The position numbers were made by a program, and so were the translations under genes. Under the pieces are notes generated by a model that saw only the letters and a program-made list of their open reading frames with translations, made no database searches and had not been told where the DNA came from. Below, piece after piece: positions 1 to 9,494 of a DNA stretch of 64,000 bases (positions are counted from its first letter, which is position 1; each line of letters begins with the position of its first letter). This stretch comes from Palsa-601 sp963801185. Lineage in GTDB: Bacteria > Actinomycetota > Acidimicrobiia > Acidimicrobiales > Bog-793. The stretch is from positions 496,001 through 560,000 of the forward strand of contig CAWDDW010000001.1 of assembly GCA_963801185.1 (NCBI GenBank), in the 5' to 3' direction.

Positions 1-978
1 CCTCGTCGCCGTGCCGAAGAACATGGCGTCGCGGTCGTGGCTGGAGAACGGTGCTGCGATCTTCTTGAGGGCGTTCCAGAGCACACGGTACGAAAGCGAC
101 ATCCGGTCGACTGGGAAGTTCGACTCGAACATGCAGCGCTCCGGCCCGAAGCACTCGATCGCATGCAGGTAATACCGCTGCTGCTCGGCCACGAACTCGT
201 CGGACGTCGGAGGCCTCTCGGCCTGGTGCCAACCGAATCCGTTGTCCGGCATCGCTAGCCCGCCCAACTTGGCGACGACGTTCTCGCACCTCGCGATCTC
301 GACGATGTCTGCCCGCCAGGCCTCGAAGATCTCCTCCCGACGGTCGGCGTAGACCCCGACGCCAAGTGGCGTTCCGAAGTGGTCGAGAACCATGAGCGTG
401 TCGGGAACCGCCCGCGCGAGTGCGGCGAAGTCGCGATTCTGATGGTGGTAGTGCCATGTGTCGTAGGTGAGAGATCGCTCGCCTAGACGAACCATGCCGG
501 CTCGAAAGGCCGGATCGGCGTAAAGACCCTCAGGTGCCCGGCCTCGAATGGTGAGCGCCTCGGGGTGCGGGTCACGGGCGCCGGAATGACGGATGCCCCG
601 GAACAACCCCCGACCGAGAGCCTCGTGCGCGTCGAGCACCTCGTCGAGGTTCTCTGAGTCGGCGAGGTCGGCGTACGCGACGATCCCGCCGATCAACCGA
701 TTCGGGTCAGCCAGGGCCTCGCCTGCTACGAACTCCGTCTCACCTGCCGGCGCCAGGTATGCCGGACCGCTGGTGCGATATGCGGCCCGGCATTCGACGA
801 AGACCGTGCGGTCGATCGCATGGCCACTGCCCGTATCCGACGAGAGCTCAGCTAGACCGTACGGCATCGCCCCACCAGCTGGCCACAGGTGATGATGCGA
901 ATCGACAATGCGCTGGGCCGGGTCGAGGACGTCCTCGGCGACCTGGTCGAGCCACTCCTGCGTCCTCGGTTCCGGCAT
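1..978 (-). CDS. Amidohydrolase family protein (3' end cut by window edge)
   Basis: An open minus-strand frame of 326 codons runs from an ATG at 978 to the left edge without a stop. Near the N-terminus it carries DSHHHLWP, the metal-binding HxH of amidohydrolase-2 (PDC-hydrolase-like) TIM barrels. Further on come VLDHFGTP and, near the cut end, MFESNFPVDRMS, the family's Asp-containing signature. A GGAG Shine-Dalgarno lies 9 nt before ATG978; an in-frame ATG at 984 is too close to it. The family hydrolyses lactone or amide bonds of small carboxylates in the cytoplasm. The substrate cannot be read from the sequence. Only the last residues should be missing. Confidence 0.88.
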   Translation of the reverse strand, partial: MPEPRTQEWLDQVAEDVLDPAQRIVDSHHHLWPAGGAMPYGLAELSSDTGSGHAIDRTVFVECRAAYRTSGPAYLAPAGETEFVAGEALADPNRLIGGIVAYADLADSENLDEVLDAHEALGRGLFRGIRHSGARDPHPEALTIRGRAPEGLYADPAFRAGMVRLGERSLTYDTWHYHHQNRDFAALARAVPDTLMVLDHFGTPLGVGVYADRREEIFEAWRADIVEIARCENVVAKLGGLAMPDNGFGWHQAERPPTSDEFVAEQQRYYLHAIECFGPERCMFESNFPVDRMSLSYRVLWNALKKIAAPFSSHDRDAMFFGTATR

Positions 979-1207
979 GATCATCGGCTCCTTCGCGCGT
1001 TCGAAGGCAGAACGAGCTTTCACGACCGCCGCGATCGCCGCAAGGCTACTCACCGATCCTCGGCCTGCCCTCCTCGCCTCTCGAAGAGTCTGGTCCAAGT
1101 GACTTTCGCCTCTTGTATCGCGGCGGCACACGCCTGCACCCTGTTGGAAGAGTGTCGAAGGTGCGCTGATCCGAGGTCAGATGACCCCGGTGAGAGAGGT
1201 GATTGCG

Positions 1208-2998
1208 ATGCGCGAGACTTCTGGCCCCCCGATGGATCCGCTTCCCCCGGACACCAATCTGCTCGAACCGGTGATCCAGCATGCCAAGAAGGAACCGGAC
1301 AAGGTGATGGCCGCGTACCGGGACGGCGACCACTTCGTCGATGTGACCGCAGGGCAGTTCTACGAGCGCTGCCGGGCCATCGCCAAGGGCATTGTCGCGA
1401 GTGGGATCGAGCCCGGCGACCGAATTGCGCTCATGGCCCGGACGAGGCTCGAGTGGCTGCTGGTCGACTACGCCATCCTCGCGAGCGGGGCTGTCACGGT
1501 ACCGATCTATGAGACGTCGTCGGCTGAGCAGATGCAGTGGATCGTCGAGGACGCCGACGTCCGGATGCTCGTGGTCGAGACGCCCACGATGCGGGAGTTG
1601 TGGGAGAGGACCGCGACCCTCGTGGGCGCGAGTCCCGAGATCCTCGTCATAGACGACGGGGCGTTGGACGAATTTGCCCGCCGCGGTGTCGCAGTGTCCG
1701 ACTTCACCCTCGACGAGCGCATCCACGCCATCGGGGCCGCCAACGTCGCCACGATCATCTACACCTCGGGTACGACCGGCCGGCCGAAGGGCTGCGTCCT
1801 CACCCACGGGAACCTCCGCGCCAACGTGTGGCAGACCATCGACGCGATCGGGTCGATGCTCGAGACCGACGAGGTCAGCCTGGTGTTCCTGCCGCTTGCC
1901 CACGTGCTCGCCAAGATCATCACCCTCGTCGGCGTCGAGTGGGGAACCAAGGGTGCCTTCGCCAGCGACATGAGCGCCCTCCTCGAAGAGTTCGCCATGG
2001 TGCAGCCCACGATGATCGCGGCCGTGCCCCGCATCTTCGAGAAGGTGTACAACGGCGCCAAGCAGAAGGCGGATGCCGAGGGCCACGGGGCGGTCTTCGA
2101 CAAGGCCGCCGATGTCGCCGTGCATTGGTCGCAGCACCAAGGAGACCATGTGCCTCACCCGCTCACCTCGGCGGAGCACGCGCTGTTCGATCAGCTCGTC
2201 TACAAGAAGGTCGAGGCAGCGTTCGGTGGCAGGATGCGGTTCGCCTTCAGTGGCGGAGGCCCGCTGGGCGAGCGGCTAACCCACTTCTTCAACGGGGTGG
2301 GCGTCAAGGTGTTCGAGGGTTATGGGCTCACCGAGACCAGTCCGACCCTGACGGTCAACCGTCTCGGGGCATGGAAGCCGGGAACCGTGGGTCAGGCGCT
2401 CATGGGCACGAGCATCCGCATCGCCGCTGACGGCGAGATCCTTGCCAAGGGACCCCAGATCTTCCAGGGATACTGGCACAACGAGCAAGCCACGTCGGAC
2501 ACCTTCGATGAGGAGGGCTGGTACAGGACCGGCGACATCGGTGACCTCGACGAGGACGGCTACCTGCGCATCACCGGACGGAAGAAGGAGCTGATAGTGA
2601 CCGCCGCCGGGAAGAACGTGGCCCCAGCGCCTCTCGAGGACCGGATCCGCGCGCATCCCCTGATCAGTCAGGCGGTGGTGGTCGGCGATGCCCGACCGTT
2701 CGTCGCAGCGCTCATCACCATCGACGAGGAAGCTTTCGAGACCTGGGCGACCCAGGCTGCGCTCGATGGGACCGCGATCTCCCAAGCCTGGGATCACCCG
2801 GCGTTGTTGTCGGAGGTTCAGGCAGCGATCGACGAGGCCAACAAATCCGTCTCGAGGGCAGAGTCGATCCGCAAGTTCGCCGTCCTGCCCCACGACCTGA
2901 CGGTCGTGAACGGCGAGCTGACGCCGACACTCAAGGTGAGGCGCGCGGTCGTGGAGAAGGCCTACGGCCCCGTCATCGATGACCTCTACAGCAACTGA
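1208..2998 (+). CDS. fadD15: Long-chain acyl-CoA synthetase (FadD15-like AMP-binding)
   Basis: This is an ANL-superfamily enzyme that activates fatty acids to acyl-CoA through an acyl-AMP. The P-loop YTSGTTGRPKG is near residue 190, GYGLTETSPT near 370, GWYRTGDIGDLDEDGYL in the hinge region, and ITGRKKELIVTAAGKN follows, all canonical. Length (596 aa from this start) fits the FadD15 type. The start at 1208 (MRETS) is preferred over the in-frame ATG at 1181 because GAGAGG sits about 9 nt upstream and mycobacterial FadD15 proteins also begin MRE. It is followed after 36 nt by a GNAT gene on the same strand and may be cotranscribed with it. The exact acyl chain preference is not visible. Confidence 0.9.
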   Translation: MRETSGPPMDPLPPDTNLLEPVIQHAKKEPDKVMAAYRDGDHFVDVTAGQFYERCRAIAKGIVASGIEPGDRIALMARTRLEWLLVDYAILASGAVTVPIYETSSAEQMQWIVEDADVRMLVVETPTMRELWERTATLVGASPEILVIDDGALDEFARRGVAVSDFTLDERIHAIGAANVATIIYTSGTTGRPKGCVLTHGNLRANVWQTIDAIGSMLETDEVSLVFLPLAHVLAKIITLVGVEWGTKGAFASDMSALLEEFAMVQPTMIAAVPRIFEKVYNGAKQKADAEGHGAVFDKAADVAVHWSQHQGDHVPHPLTSAEHALFDQLVYKKVEAAFGGRMRFAFSGGGPLGERLTHFFNGVGVKVFEGYGLTETSPTLTVNRLGAWKPGTVGQALMGTSIRIAADGEILAKGPQIFQGYWHNEQATSDTFDEEGWYRTGDIGDLDEDGYLRITGRKKELIVTAAGKNVAPAPLEDRIRAHPLISQAVVVGDARPFVAALITIDEEAFETWATQAALDGTAISQAWDHPALLSEVQAAIDEANKSVSRAESIRKFAVLPHDLTVVNGELTPTLKVRRAVVEKAYGPVIDDLYSN

Positions 2999-3034
2999 GC
3001 AGACGCCAGCACCCGTTTCGACAGTGCGGAGGGC

Positions 3035-3703
3035 ATGATGTTCGAGTCACTCCCGACCTCTGATCCTTCCTCGACTGGCTCGATCCACGAGCTGGCCGAC
3101 CACACCCGCGTGCTCGTGCGGCCGCTCTTGCACAGCGACCGCCAGGAGCTGGCGCTCGGCTACGAGCACCTCTCAGCCGAGGCCCGGCGCCTCCGGTTTT
3201 TCACGCCACGTTCACGGCTCTCGGACGCCGATCTTGAGTACCTCACCAACCTCGACTATCACGATCACTTCGCCTGGGCCGCGTTCTCGATCGACGAGCC
3301 CGGCGAGCCGGGTATCGGCGTCGCCCGCTACATCCGGGACCCCACCGATCCCACCCACGCCGAGGTGGCCGTTACGGTGCTCGACGATTACCAGCATCGG
3401 GGTCTCGGCACCCTCCTCCTCAAGATGCTTGCCGATCACGCCCGTAGCAACGGGATCACCACCTTCGTCGGCCACATCCTCTGGGACAACAGGGAGATCC
3501 TCGAGACCCTGGCCGAAGCCGGTGCCAACGTCGAACCAGAGGAGCCAGGAGTCGCACGGGTATCAATAGAGATCCCCCCAGCCGAGAGCCCGACGCTTCT
3601 CGGCCTCGTCCGGGCCGCCCTGCGGGCTTTCGGGCGAGCGACCCGCGAGGTCCTCGAGCCAAGGCCCGAGCGGGCCGAGACCGACGAAGCCGAAGTCGAG
3701 TAG
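3035..3703 (+). CDS. GNAT family N-acetyltransferase
   Basis: This 222-aa protein has a GNAT core from about residue 25 to 165. The acetyl-CoA pyrophosphate-binding loop is QHRGLGTLLL (motif A), preceded by a beta strand of the AEVAVTVLDDY type. The N-terminal HSDRQELALGYEHLSAEARRLRFF is typical of the GNAT domain found attached to acetate-CoA ligases and Pat-type protein acetyltransferases, but there is no cNMP or ATP-grasp domain here. The C-terminus is acidic and low-complexity. Lying just behind an acyl-CoA synthetase, it could acetylate and regulate that enzyme, as Pat does for AMP-forming synthetases; this is inference from position. GGAGGG precedes the tandem ATGs. Confidence 0.82.
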   Translation: MMFESLPTSDPSSTGSIHELADHTRVLVRPLLHSDRQELALGYEHLSAEARRLRFFTPRSRLSDADLEYLTNLDYHDHFAWAAFSIDEPGEPGIGVARYIRDPTDPTHAEVAVTVLDDYQHRGLGTLLLKMLADHARSNGITTFVGHILWDNREILETLAEAGANVEPEEPGVARVSIEIPPAESPTLLGLVRAALRAFGRATREVLEPRPERAETDEAEVE

Positions 3704-3980
3704 CCGCTCACCGCGGGCGGGTTGCTCGGGATCAGCCGCGCTCGAGACCAGCAGGGCTGCCGCGGCGAACGTCTCGTCACCGTGCGATCTGGACGAGGTA
3801 TCGACCGATCGGTATTCTCCTCGGCGGGGGACGTCGACTGGGGACGACACCGATGAGAAGGGCGAACGGGTGAGCCGCGGCACGACGAGCGGGATCAGCG
3901 GGTGGTTGTTGAGTCGATGGCGGTGTGAGCGGTTCGCGGACGAGCCCCTGCCCGGAACTCGAACAGGTGGAACTCGTCTC

Positions 3981-6242
3981 ATGATGAGGACCGTGGCGGT
4001 GCTCGTGATCGGGACGCTGGGACTGGCGCTTACAGCGACACCGGCGGCCAACGCCGCCGCGAGGATCAGCACCGGAAAGCTGGGCGTCCTCACGAGTGGC
4101 GATGATGACTGGCCGATGTTTCAGGGCAATCTTTCTCACACCGGAGTGTCGCCGGACACCTCGGTCGGTGCGTCGACGGCTACAAGCCTGTCCGAGGCGT
4201 GGGCAAGCAAGATCGGGGGTGACGGTCGAGGCGCATTGATCGCGTCCCCGATCGTCGTCTACGACTCAGCGCTCGGCGTGACCGTGCTGTATGAGGTGAC
4301 GGGGCAGGCCGACGTCGAGGCCGTCAATGTCGCCACCGGACAGTTGCTGTGGGAGGTGAGGCTCGACCAGTTGGCGTATGGGTCGCCCACGGTCTACGAC
4401 GGCACCGTGTACGTCGTCACACTTTCGGGCGAGCTGACGGCTCTTGACGCGACCACGGGGGCGGAGCAATGTTCGTTCACATTGCCGACGTTCTCGCCCG
4501 AGACAGTTCCGGGCCGCATCATGGACTCGCCGGTGGTCGCGAACATCGACGGCACGGGGCCGATCGTGTTCTTCGGGGACGCGGGCGACAACACTCCCAA
4601 CGAGCATCTCAACGCGGGCCACGAGTGGGCGATCACCGGAGTGGGCAACACCGCCGGCTCCTGCCAGGAGAAGTGGGCCTTCAACGGATGGGACTACACG
4701 GGCACATTCGACCAGGTGGGTAGCTGGTCGCCGCCGGCACTGGCCCAGGACTCCACCGGGCGCTGGCTTCTCGTCTTCGGCAGCAGCAACCCGGATGACG
4801 CGGTCTACGCGCTCGACGCCGAGACCGGCGCTGACGTGTGGAGCTTCGTCACCCACATCGGCAACGACCGAGACGTGGGCGCCGGGCCGGGCATCGCGGC
4901 GCCTGGCGTCAACGGGATCGCGGACGGCGTCGTCTACATCAACGGGAAGAACAGGGTTGAGTACGCCCTTGACCTGATCACCGGAGAAGAACTGTGGTCG
5001 TTCGACCTGCAAGCGGCGGCCGGAGGAGCGGCGTTCAACTCGGTGTCCACTACCGCTGTCGCCGACGGCGACGTGCTCGTCACCTACGACACGTATCTGT
5101 TCGCCATCAATGCGGTCACCGGCGCCTTGGTGTGGCAGTCCACAGCGATGGCGGCCCCGACGTACGCGTCGCCGTCAATCTCCGGGGCACCCGGCGACCA
5201 GGTCGTGTTCGTGGGGGATCTGGCCGGCAACGAGTACGGATTCCAACTCAGCGACGGTTCGCTGGTGTTCTCAGCCAGCACCGGGCATCCAATCGACGCG
5301 TCGACAACTATCGCCGACGGGATCGTGTTCGTCGCAAACGTGGCTGGGTGGCTCTTCGCCTACTCAAATCCGGTGGCGACGGCAACGACGCTCGGGGCCT
5401 CGGCCAACCCGACCGCGAACGGCGAAGCGGTGACGTACTCCGCCGAGGTGTCACCAATCCCCGACGGCGGCACGGCAAGCTTCAGCGCTGACGGCAAGGT
5501 GATCCCCAGCTGCAAGGCGGTGCCTGTCGACACAACCACTGGCGTCGCGACGTGCGAGCAGAGCTACCCCTATGCCGGCTCACATACGATCGTTGCCGGA
5601 TACAGCGGGGACGCCGGTTACCAGGGCTCGACCTCCGACACCTTGACCGAGGTTGTAGAGCTTGCGACGACCACCGCACTTACCGCGTCTGCCAATCCGA
5701 GCACTCCCAGCAAGGCCGTCACCTTCACCGCGAAGCTGAAGCCGGATGTGAGTGGCGGGACCGTCGACTTCACGGACGGGGGCGCGACGATCGCCGCCTG
5801 CGGGGCGGTGGCAGTGGATACGAAGAGCGGCGAAGCGACCTGCAAGGTGAGCGGCTTTGCCGCAGGGTCGTACGCGATCGCCGCCATCTACTCGGGAGAT
5901 GCGGCTGACTTCGGTTCGGTGTCGGGCGTCCTGACAGAGGTCATCAACCCTGCTTCGACGGAGACGACGCTCAAAGCCTCCCCGAACCCGGTTGCAGCCG
6001 GCAAACCTGTCACTTACAGCGCCGTGCTGAATCCGGTCCCCGACGGCGGCACGGTCGACTTCACGGATGGAGGTACGACAATCACTGGGTGCGGAGCTGT
6101 CTCCGTGAACGCTAAGAGCCACGAGGCAACCTGTAAGACGACCTACGGCTCAAGTGGCTCGCAGCTCATCGTGGCCGTGTACTCCGGTGACGAGAACTAC
6201 CTCGGGTCGACGTCAGGCACCTTGACAGAGGTGGTCGGCTAA
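3981..6242 (+). CDS. Secreted PQQ-like beta-propeller with three Ig-like repeats
   Basis: The start at 3981 gives a clean signal peptide (MMRTVAVLVIGTLGLALTA, then a PAANA-A cleavage site). An upstream extension of the frame to 3870 would bury it. Residues about 35-460 form a PQQ/quinoprotein-type propeller: an N-terminal WPMFQGNLSHTG strand, then repeated units such as VYALDAETGADVWSF and ALDLITGEELWSF. From about residue 465 to the end there are three tandem Ig-like (Big_3_5) domains of roughly 95 residues, each starting with a T-x-L-x-A-S-x-NP strand and ending YSGD-x(5)-S-x(4)-LTEV. Paired cysteines recur in each, consistent with an exported fold. No catalytic residues are recognised; it is probably a cell-surface binding or scaffolding protein. 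Confidence 0.85.
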   Translation: MMRTVAVLVIGTLGLALTATPAANAAARISTGKLGVLTSGDDDWPMFQGNLSHTGVSPDTSVGASTATSLSEAWASKIGGDGRGALIASPIVVYDSALGVTVLYEVTGQADVEAVNVATGQLLWEVRLDQLAYGSPTVYDGTVYVVTLSGELTALDATTGAEQCSFTLPTFSPETVPGRIMDSPVVANIDGTGPIVFFGDAGDNTPNEHLNAGHEWAITGVGNTAGSCQEKWAFNGWDYTGTFDQVGSWSPPALAQDSTGRWLLVFGSSNPDDAVYALDAETGADVWSFVTHIGNDRDVGAGPGIAAPGVNGIADGVVYINGKNRVEYALDLITGEELWSFDLQAAAGGAAFNSVSTTAVADGDVLVTYDTYLFAINAVTGALVWQSTAMAAPTYASPSISGAPGDQVVFVGDLAGNEYGFQLSDGSLVFSASTGHPIDASTTIADGIVFVANVAGWLFAYSNPVATATTLGASANPTANGEAVTYSAEVSPIPDGGTASFSADGKVIPSCKAVPVDTTTGVATCEQSYPYAGSHTIVAGYSGDAGYQGSTSDTLTEVVELATTTALTASANPSTPSKAVTFTAKLKPDVSGGTVDFTDGGATIAACGAVAVDTKSGEATCKVSGFAAGSYAIAAIYSGDAADFGSVSGVLTEVINPASTETTLKASPNPVAAGKPVTYSAVLNPVPDGGTVDFTDGGTTITGCGAVSVNAKSHEATCKTTYGSSGSQLIVAVYSGDENYLGSTSGTLTEVVG

Positions 6243-6336
6243 CGCCTTGCGACGCTCCGGCCGTCCTCGCACTCGGACGATACTAGGGTGCTCTAGAAGC
6301 CTGCAGGGTGCCGTGTTGAAGGCATCGCCGTCGGCG

Positions 6337-6373
6337 TAGGGAACGCCATTGGCCACGGCGATGGCGTTCCCTA
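6337..6373. terminator. Strong perfect hairpin, candidate terminator
   Basis: Two exactly complementary 13-nt arms (tagggaacgccat at 6337-6349 and its complement at 6361-6373) surround an 11-nt loop, about 95 nt after the stop of the PQQ/Ig gene and before the 2TM gene. There is no U-tract behind it, so it may act as a Rho-assisted terminator or mRNA-end stabiliser rather than a classic intrinsic terminator. Confidence 0.5.
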
Positions 6374-6512
6374 GCCCAACGACGACGAACAGGCGCGAGA
6401 CGGCGCCTTGTGCGCAGCCCGGTCCCCGACTTACGACCGCAAAAGAGCCCTTCGCCCCTGGTTGCCATTCGGCCACCGATGCACCATCAGAGAGAGGACG
6501 AGGAGGTGTGTG

Positions 6513-6812
6513 ATGTCCCTCCAGACCACACACGGCTCTGCGAGTGAGGTCGTCGACGAGCGCGAGGCGGCACGGCTGCGCCTGCAAGCTCGGCGCGAGT
6601 TCATCTCTCACATGGTCGCTTACGTCGTAATCAACGGCTTCCTGGTCGCCGCATGGGCGGTCACCGGTGCTGGCTACTTCTGGCCGGCATGGGTCATCGG
6701 CGGGTGGGGCGTCGCACTGCTCCTGCACGCGTGGGACGTGTTTCTGCGCCACCCGGTGACCGAGGCCGACATCGACAACGAACTACAGCGTCGGCGATCA
6801 CGTGGGCGCTAA
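6513..6812 (+). CDS. Small 2TM-domain membrane protein
   Basis: This 99-aa protein starts at ATG 6513, six bases after a perfect AGGAGG. An upstream extension of the frame is not needed. A charged N-terminal helix (EREAARLRLQARREFISHM) is followed by two hydrophobic segments, VAYVVINGFLVAAWAVTG and WPAWVIGGWGVALLLHAW, and a basic tail. This is the layout of the 2TM domain family (PF13239), small inner-membrane proteins found alone or attached to histidine kinases. Function is unknown. It stands alone between a hairpin and a degraded gene. Confidence 0.8.
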   Translation: MSLQTTHGSASEVVDEREAARLRLQARREFISHMVAYVVINGFLVAAWAVTGAGYFWPAWVIGGWGVALLLHAWDVFLRHPVTEADIDNELQRRRSRGR

Positions 6813-6942
6813 AGGTGCCGGTGGCCGATAGGGACGGTTGAAGAGGGGTGTCGCCGACGACGTCACCGAGCTTCGGCCTGAGGAATCCGCCACGGGGCGG
6901 CGGGCGCCGATGTGGCCCGTGGCGGCGGGTCAGGCGGGTGGC

Positions 6943-7127
6943 CTAACTGAAGGAGACCGCCCCTGAGCCGCTAAGAAGAACGGTCTCGTGACCAGCGTCT
7001 GGCCCGTGCTCGGGCGGCACTTTGGCCACGAATCGACCTCATTGATGGTGATGGTTACCTGGAAGCCGCCACTGATCCCTTTGTACGCGCCGGTCCCGGA
7101 ACCTGCCATGATCGGGGTCTCACGCAC
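6943..7127 (-). pseudogene. C-terminal remnant of a secreted-protein gene, frameshifted
   Basis: The minus-strand frame entering at 7127 reads MAGSGTGAYKGISGGF followed by VTITINEVD, resembling the C-terminal beta strands of small exported actinobacterial proteins whose genes end in a S-G-S-G-x-V-S-F motif. The expected ending LLSGSGAVSFS and a stop at 6943-6945 is present, but in the next frame, so there is a one-base indel near 6975. A stop codon lies two codons upstream of 7127 and only 23 nt separate it from the next gene, so the signal peptide and most of the domain are gone. It is probably a dead fragment. Nothing else was found in the 338-nt space between the 2TM and HAD genes. Confidence 0.5.
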
Positions 7128-7150
7128 ATCCGCTAACTAGCATCGCTGAT

Positions 7151-7822
7151 GTGACCAAGCCGGTTGTCGTGCTGTTCGACATCGACGAGACCCTCGTTCA
7201 TACCGGTGGGTCCGGGGCGCGGAGCTGGACGGCAGCCTTCGAGAAGCTCTACGGCATACCCGCCGACATCGGCGAGCACAGCTCGGCAGGCGAGACCGAT
7301 CCGCAGGTGGCCCGGGAGACGTTCCGCGGCATCCTCGGCCGCGACCCCAGCGAGGATGAGCTCTGCAGGCTCTACGTCCAGTACCTACTGCACCTGGCCG
7401 AGGACATCTGGACCTCGGAGCAGTACCGGGTACTCCCGGGCGCCGAGCAGACCCTGGAACTCCTCGGGGAGGCCGGGGTGTCGCTTGGCCTCGTCTCCGG
7501 TGCCATGGAAGGGGCGGCGCGTACCAAGCTCATCCCTGCCAACCTGAACCGGTTCTTCATCTTCGGCGCCTACGGTTCGGACTCGCCTGATCGAGCCGAG
7601 CTGACGAGGTTGGCTATTGGCAAGGCCACGAGGCTGCACCACCAGCTCACGCCCGCCCAGGTCTACGTCGTGGGCGATACTCCTCACGACATGGAGGCGA
7701 CTAACGCCGCTGGAGCAGTACCGGTGGGGGTGGCGAGCGGCCACTACTCGACCGACGAGCTAGCGAGCGCCGGTGGCACCCACGTGATCAGGTCTCTCGA
7801 AGACCCGTTCCCTGGGCTGTGA
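7151..7822 (+). CDS. HAD-superfamily hydrolase (phosphoglycolate phosphatase-like)
   Basis: This 223-aa protein with a GTG start belongs to HAD subfamily IA. Motif I is LFDIDETLVHTGG (nucleophile Asp and general acid Asp near residues 10-12), motif II is the Ser in GLVSGAMEG, motif III the Lys in IGKATR, and motif IV VGDTPHDMEATNAAG. The cap lies between motifs I and II. Such enzymes dephosphorylate small phosphate esters; the Thr in DIDET instead of DxDGT is common among uncharacterised members. The phosphate substrate cannot be deduced. It stands alone, followed by 170 nt before the next gene. Confidence 0.88.
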   Translation: MTKPVVVLFDIDETLVHTGGSGARSWTAAFEKLYGIPADIGEHSSAGETDPQVARETFRGILGRDPSEDELCRLYVQYLLHLAEDIWTSEQYRVLPGAEQTLELLGEAGVSLGLVSGAMEGAARTKLIPANLNRFFIFGAYGSDSPDRAELTRLAIGKATRLHHQLTPAQVYVVGDTPHDMEATNAAGAVPVGVASGHYSTDELASAGGTHVIRSLEDPFPGL

Positions 7823-7992
7823 GTGCCGGGACGGAGCGATCCGATGCGATCGCTTAGCTGCTGCGACGAGCGATTCGATTCCGAACCGATTGATAAGCGG
7901 GAGAGTGGGATCTCGGCGTACAGGCTCCAGCACATCCAGGCTTCGCTCGAGGATTGGTTCCTCTGTGTGACCAGCCGATTGGGAGGCCCAGA

Positions 7993-9198
7993 ATGACGAC
8001 AACCTCCGATCTCGGCGCATCAGGACCGGGTCCGGCTCCCACCCCGGTGCGGGCAGAGGAGCGGAGGGATCACCGGGGCTCATGGATCCCGACATGGGGC
8101 ATGGTCACCACGCGTTTCATAGAACTGCGCAAGCGGCGGGGCCTCATGATCGCTCTGATCGCCGTCAACATCGGCATACCGGTCGTCTTCCTCAGCGTGC
8201 GCCTCATCTCCCACGCCGTGGACCCTAAGTCCTACGGGCCGGCAGGCGGCTACACCATCTTCACCACCCTGGTGCTCGGCTTCATGTACGTCTTCGGGTT
8301 CATCGTGGCGGCCGTCGTCGGCTGTACGGCCGGGTCGGTCGACCTCACCGAGGGAATGTTCCGCCACCTCGCGATCACCGGTCGCTCCCGCCTGGCCCTC
8401 TATCTCGCCCGGATCCCCGCCGGGCTGGCCATCGTGATCGCAATGGTGGCTGTCGGGTACACGATCGTCTGCGCTGTGTGCGTGTTCGCCGCCCCGACGC
8501 AGCTCAACTACGACGGGATCAACGTGCCGCCGGGGCTCTCGCGCCCCGCCCTGGACAACTGGGCTGCCGCCCATGCCGATGAGGTCCTCTGCAACTTCAA
8601 CTACAACGGGCCGAACGTCCCGCCGAGCATCCCGTGCGGCAACGGTCAGACCAGCGGTCCCCCGCCAGGTGCCACCATCAAGACACCGCATGGCGTGGTC
8701 ACCGTGCCCACCACCTACCCGCAGGCGCAGATCCGGGCGTTCGCCGTCACCATGGCCAATCAGGATTACGCCGACTACAGCACGACCTTCCTCGTCCCGT
8801 CGACCTCCCTGATGGTCGACGTCGGTCTGTGGATCGCGCTCGAAGCGACCATCGGGTTAATCATCGGCCTCGGCCTCGGCTCGTTGATGGGACAGCGGAC
8901 GGTCCCAGTGATACTCCTCGTCGTGCTGGAACTGATCCTGACGCCGCTCTTCAGCCGGCATGTCATCGCCTACATGCTCAACGTCGAACGGGCCATCGTG
9001 GGCGTCGCCATGATCCATCTCGAGCCAGGCAACCTGCCGACGCCGTTGGGCGGCGGCGGCGGCCCGGGAGGTGGCGGCCCGCTGAGCCGGAATCTGCTGA
9101 TACCGGAGTCGACGCTGGTGGCGTCCCTGGTGATCGTGGGCTGGCTGGCGTTCTGGACCGCCATTGGCGCCTGGCGGATGATGACCAGAGACGCCTGA
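7993..9198 (+). CDS. ABC-2 type permease-like membrane protein
   Basis: The start at ATG 7993 is set by GGGAGG six nt upstream; the open frame continues further upstream without a better start. The 401-aa protein has about six hydrophobic segments: one near residues 45-65 (LMIALIAVNIGIPVVFLSV), two around 95-145, one near 155-180, then a long probably extracytoplasmic loop of about 100 residues with Pro and Gly, then three more near the C-terminus. A Gly-rich stretch (GGGGGPGGGGP) precedes the last segment. The arrangement resembles ABC-2 permeases with a large loop between membrane halves, but no ATPase gene is adjacent, so the transport role is inferred. Confidence 0.6.
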   Translation: MTTTSDLGASGPGPAPTPVRAEERRDHRGSWIPTWGMVTTRFIELRKRRGLMIALIAVNIGIPVVFLSVRLISHAVDPKSYGPAGGYTIFTTLVLGFMYVFGFIVAAVVGCTAGSVDLTEGMFRHLAITGRSRLALYLARIPAGLAIVIAMVAVGYTIVCAVCVFAAPTQLNYDGINVPPGLSRPALDNWAAAHADEVLCNFNYNGPNVPPSIPCGNGQTSGPPPGATIKTPHGVVTVPTTYPQAQIRAFAVTMANQDYADYSTTFLVPSTSLMVDVGLWIALEATIGLIIGLGLGSLMGQRTVPVILLVVLELILTPLFSRHVIAYMLNVERAIVGVAMIHLEPGNLPTPLGGGGGPGGGGPLSRNLLIPESTLVASLVIVGWLAFWTAIGAWRMMTRDA

Positions 9199-9494
9199 AC
9201 TGCCCTCGGTCTCCGGTGTCTCCCACCGCCGGGACTGGGCAGCCCTGATGGCCTCGAGGCGTTGACATGCCTAGCGCCGTCGCGCCCGTGTGTGCCCAGC
9301 TCGCCACTCACCTACCACCCGCCGCTCCGTCGCAACGTGGGCGAACGTGGGCGCTGTGCGCGTGCCGCTGAGCCATCCCAGGGCCGTTGTCACTCCATGA
9401 GCACTCTTCCCCACCACCCACAACGCATCCACCAGGACTACGGGTCGGGTGTCCGCGCACATGGCCGTTTCGACCGCCCGTCCCCCTCTTTCCC
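9199..9494. other. Intergenic flank left of the mobile element
   Basis: No credible gene, RNA or terminator was recognised in this stretch between the permease-like gene and the left target-site duplication. Short frames here have no Shine-Dalgarno and no recognisable family. The last 11 nt (ccctctttccc, 9484-9494) match the outer tip of the element's inverted repeat (ccctctctccc at 28819-28829) with a single mismatch. Confidence 0.6.

Noticed and set aside
1046..2179. Long minus-strand frame (377 codons) opposite the acyl-CoA synthetase
   Set aside because: Mirror frame of a strongly conserved gene in GC-rich DNA; composition is His/Asp/Gly/Arg-rich and no family is recognisable.
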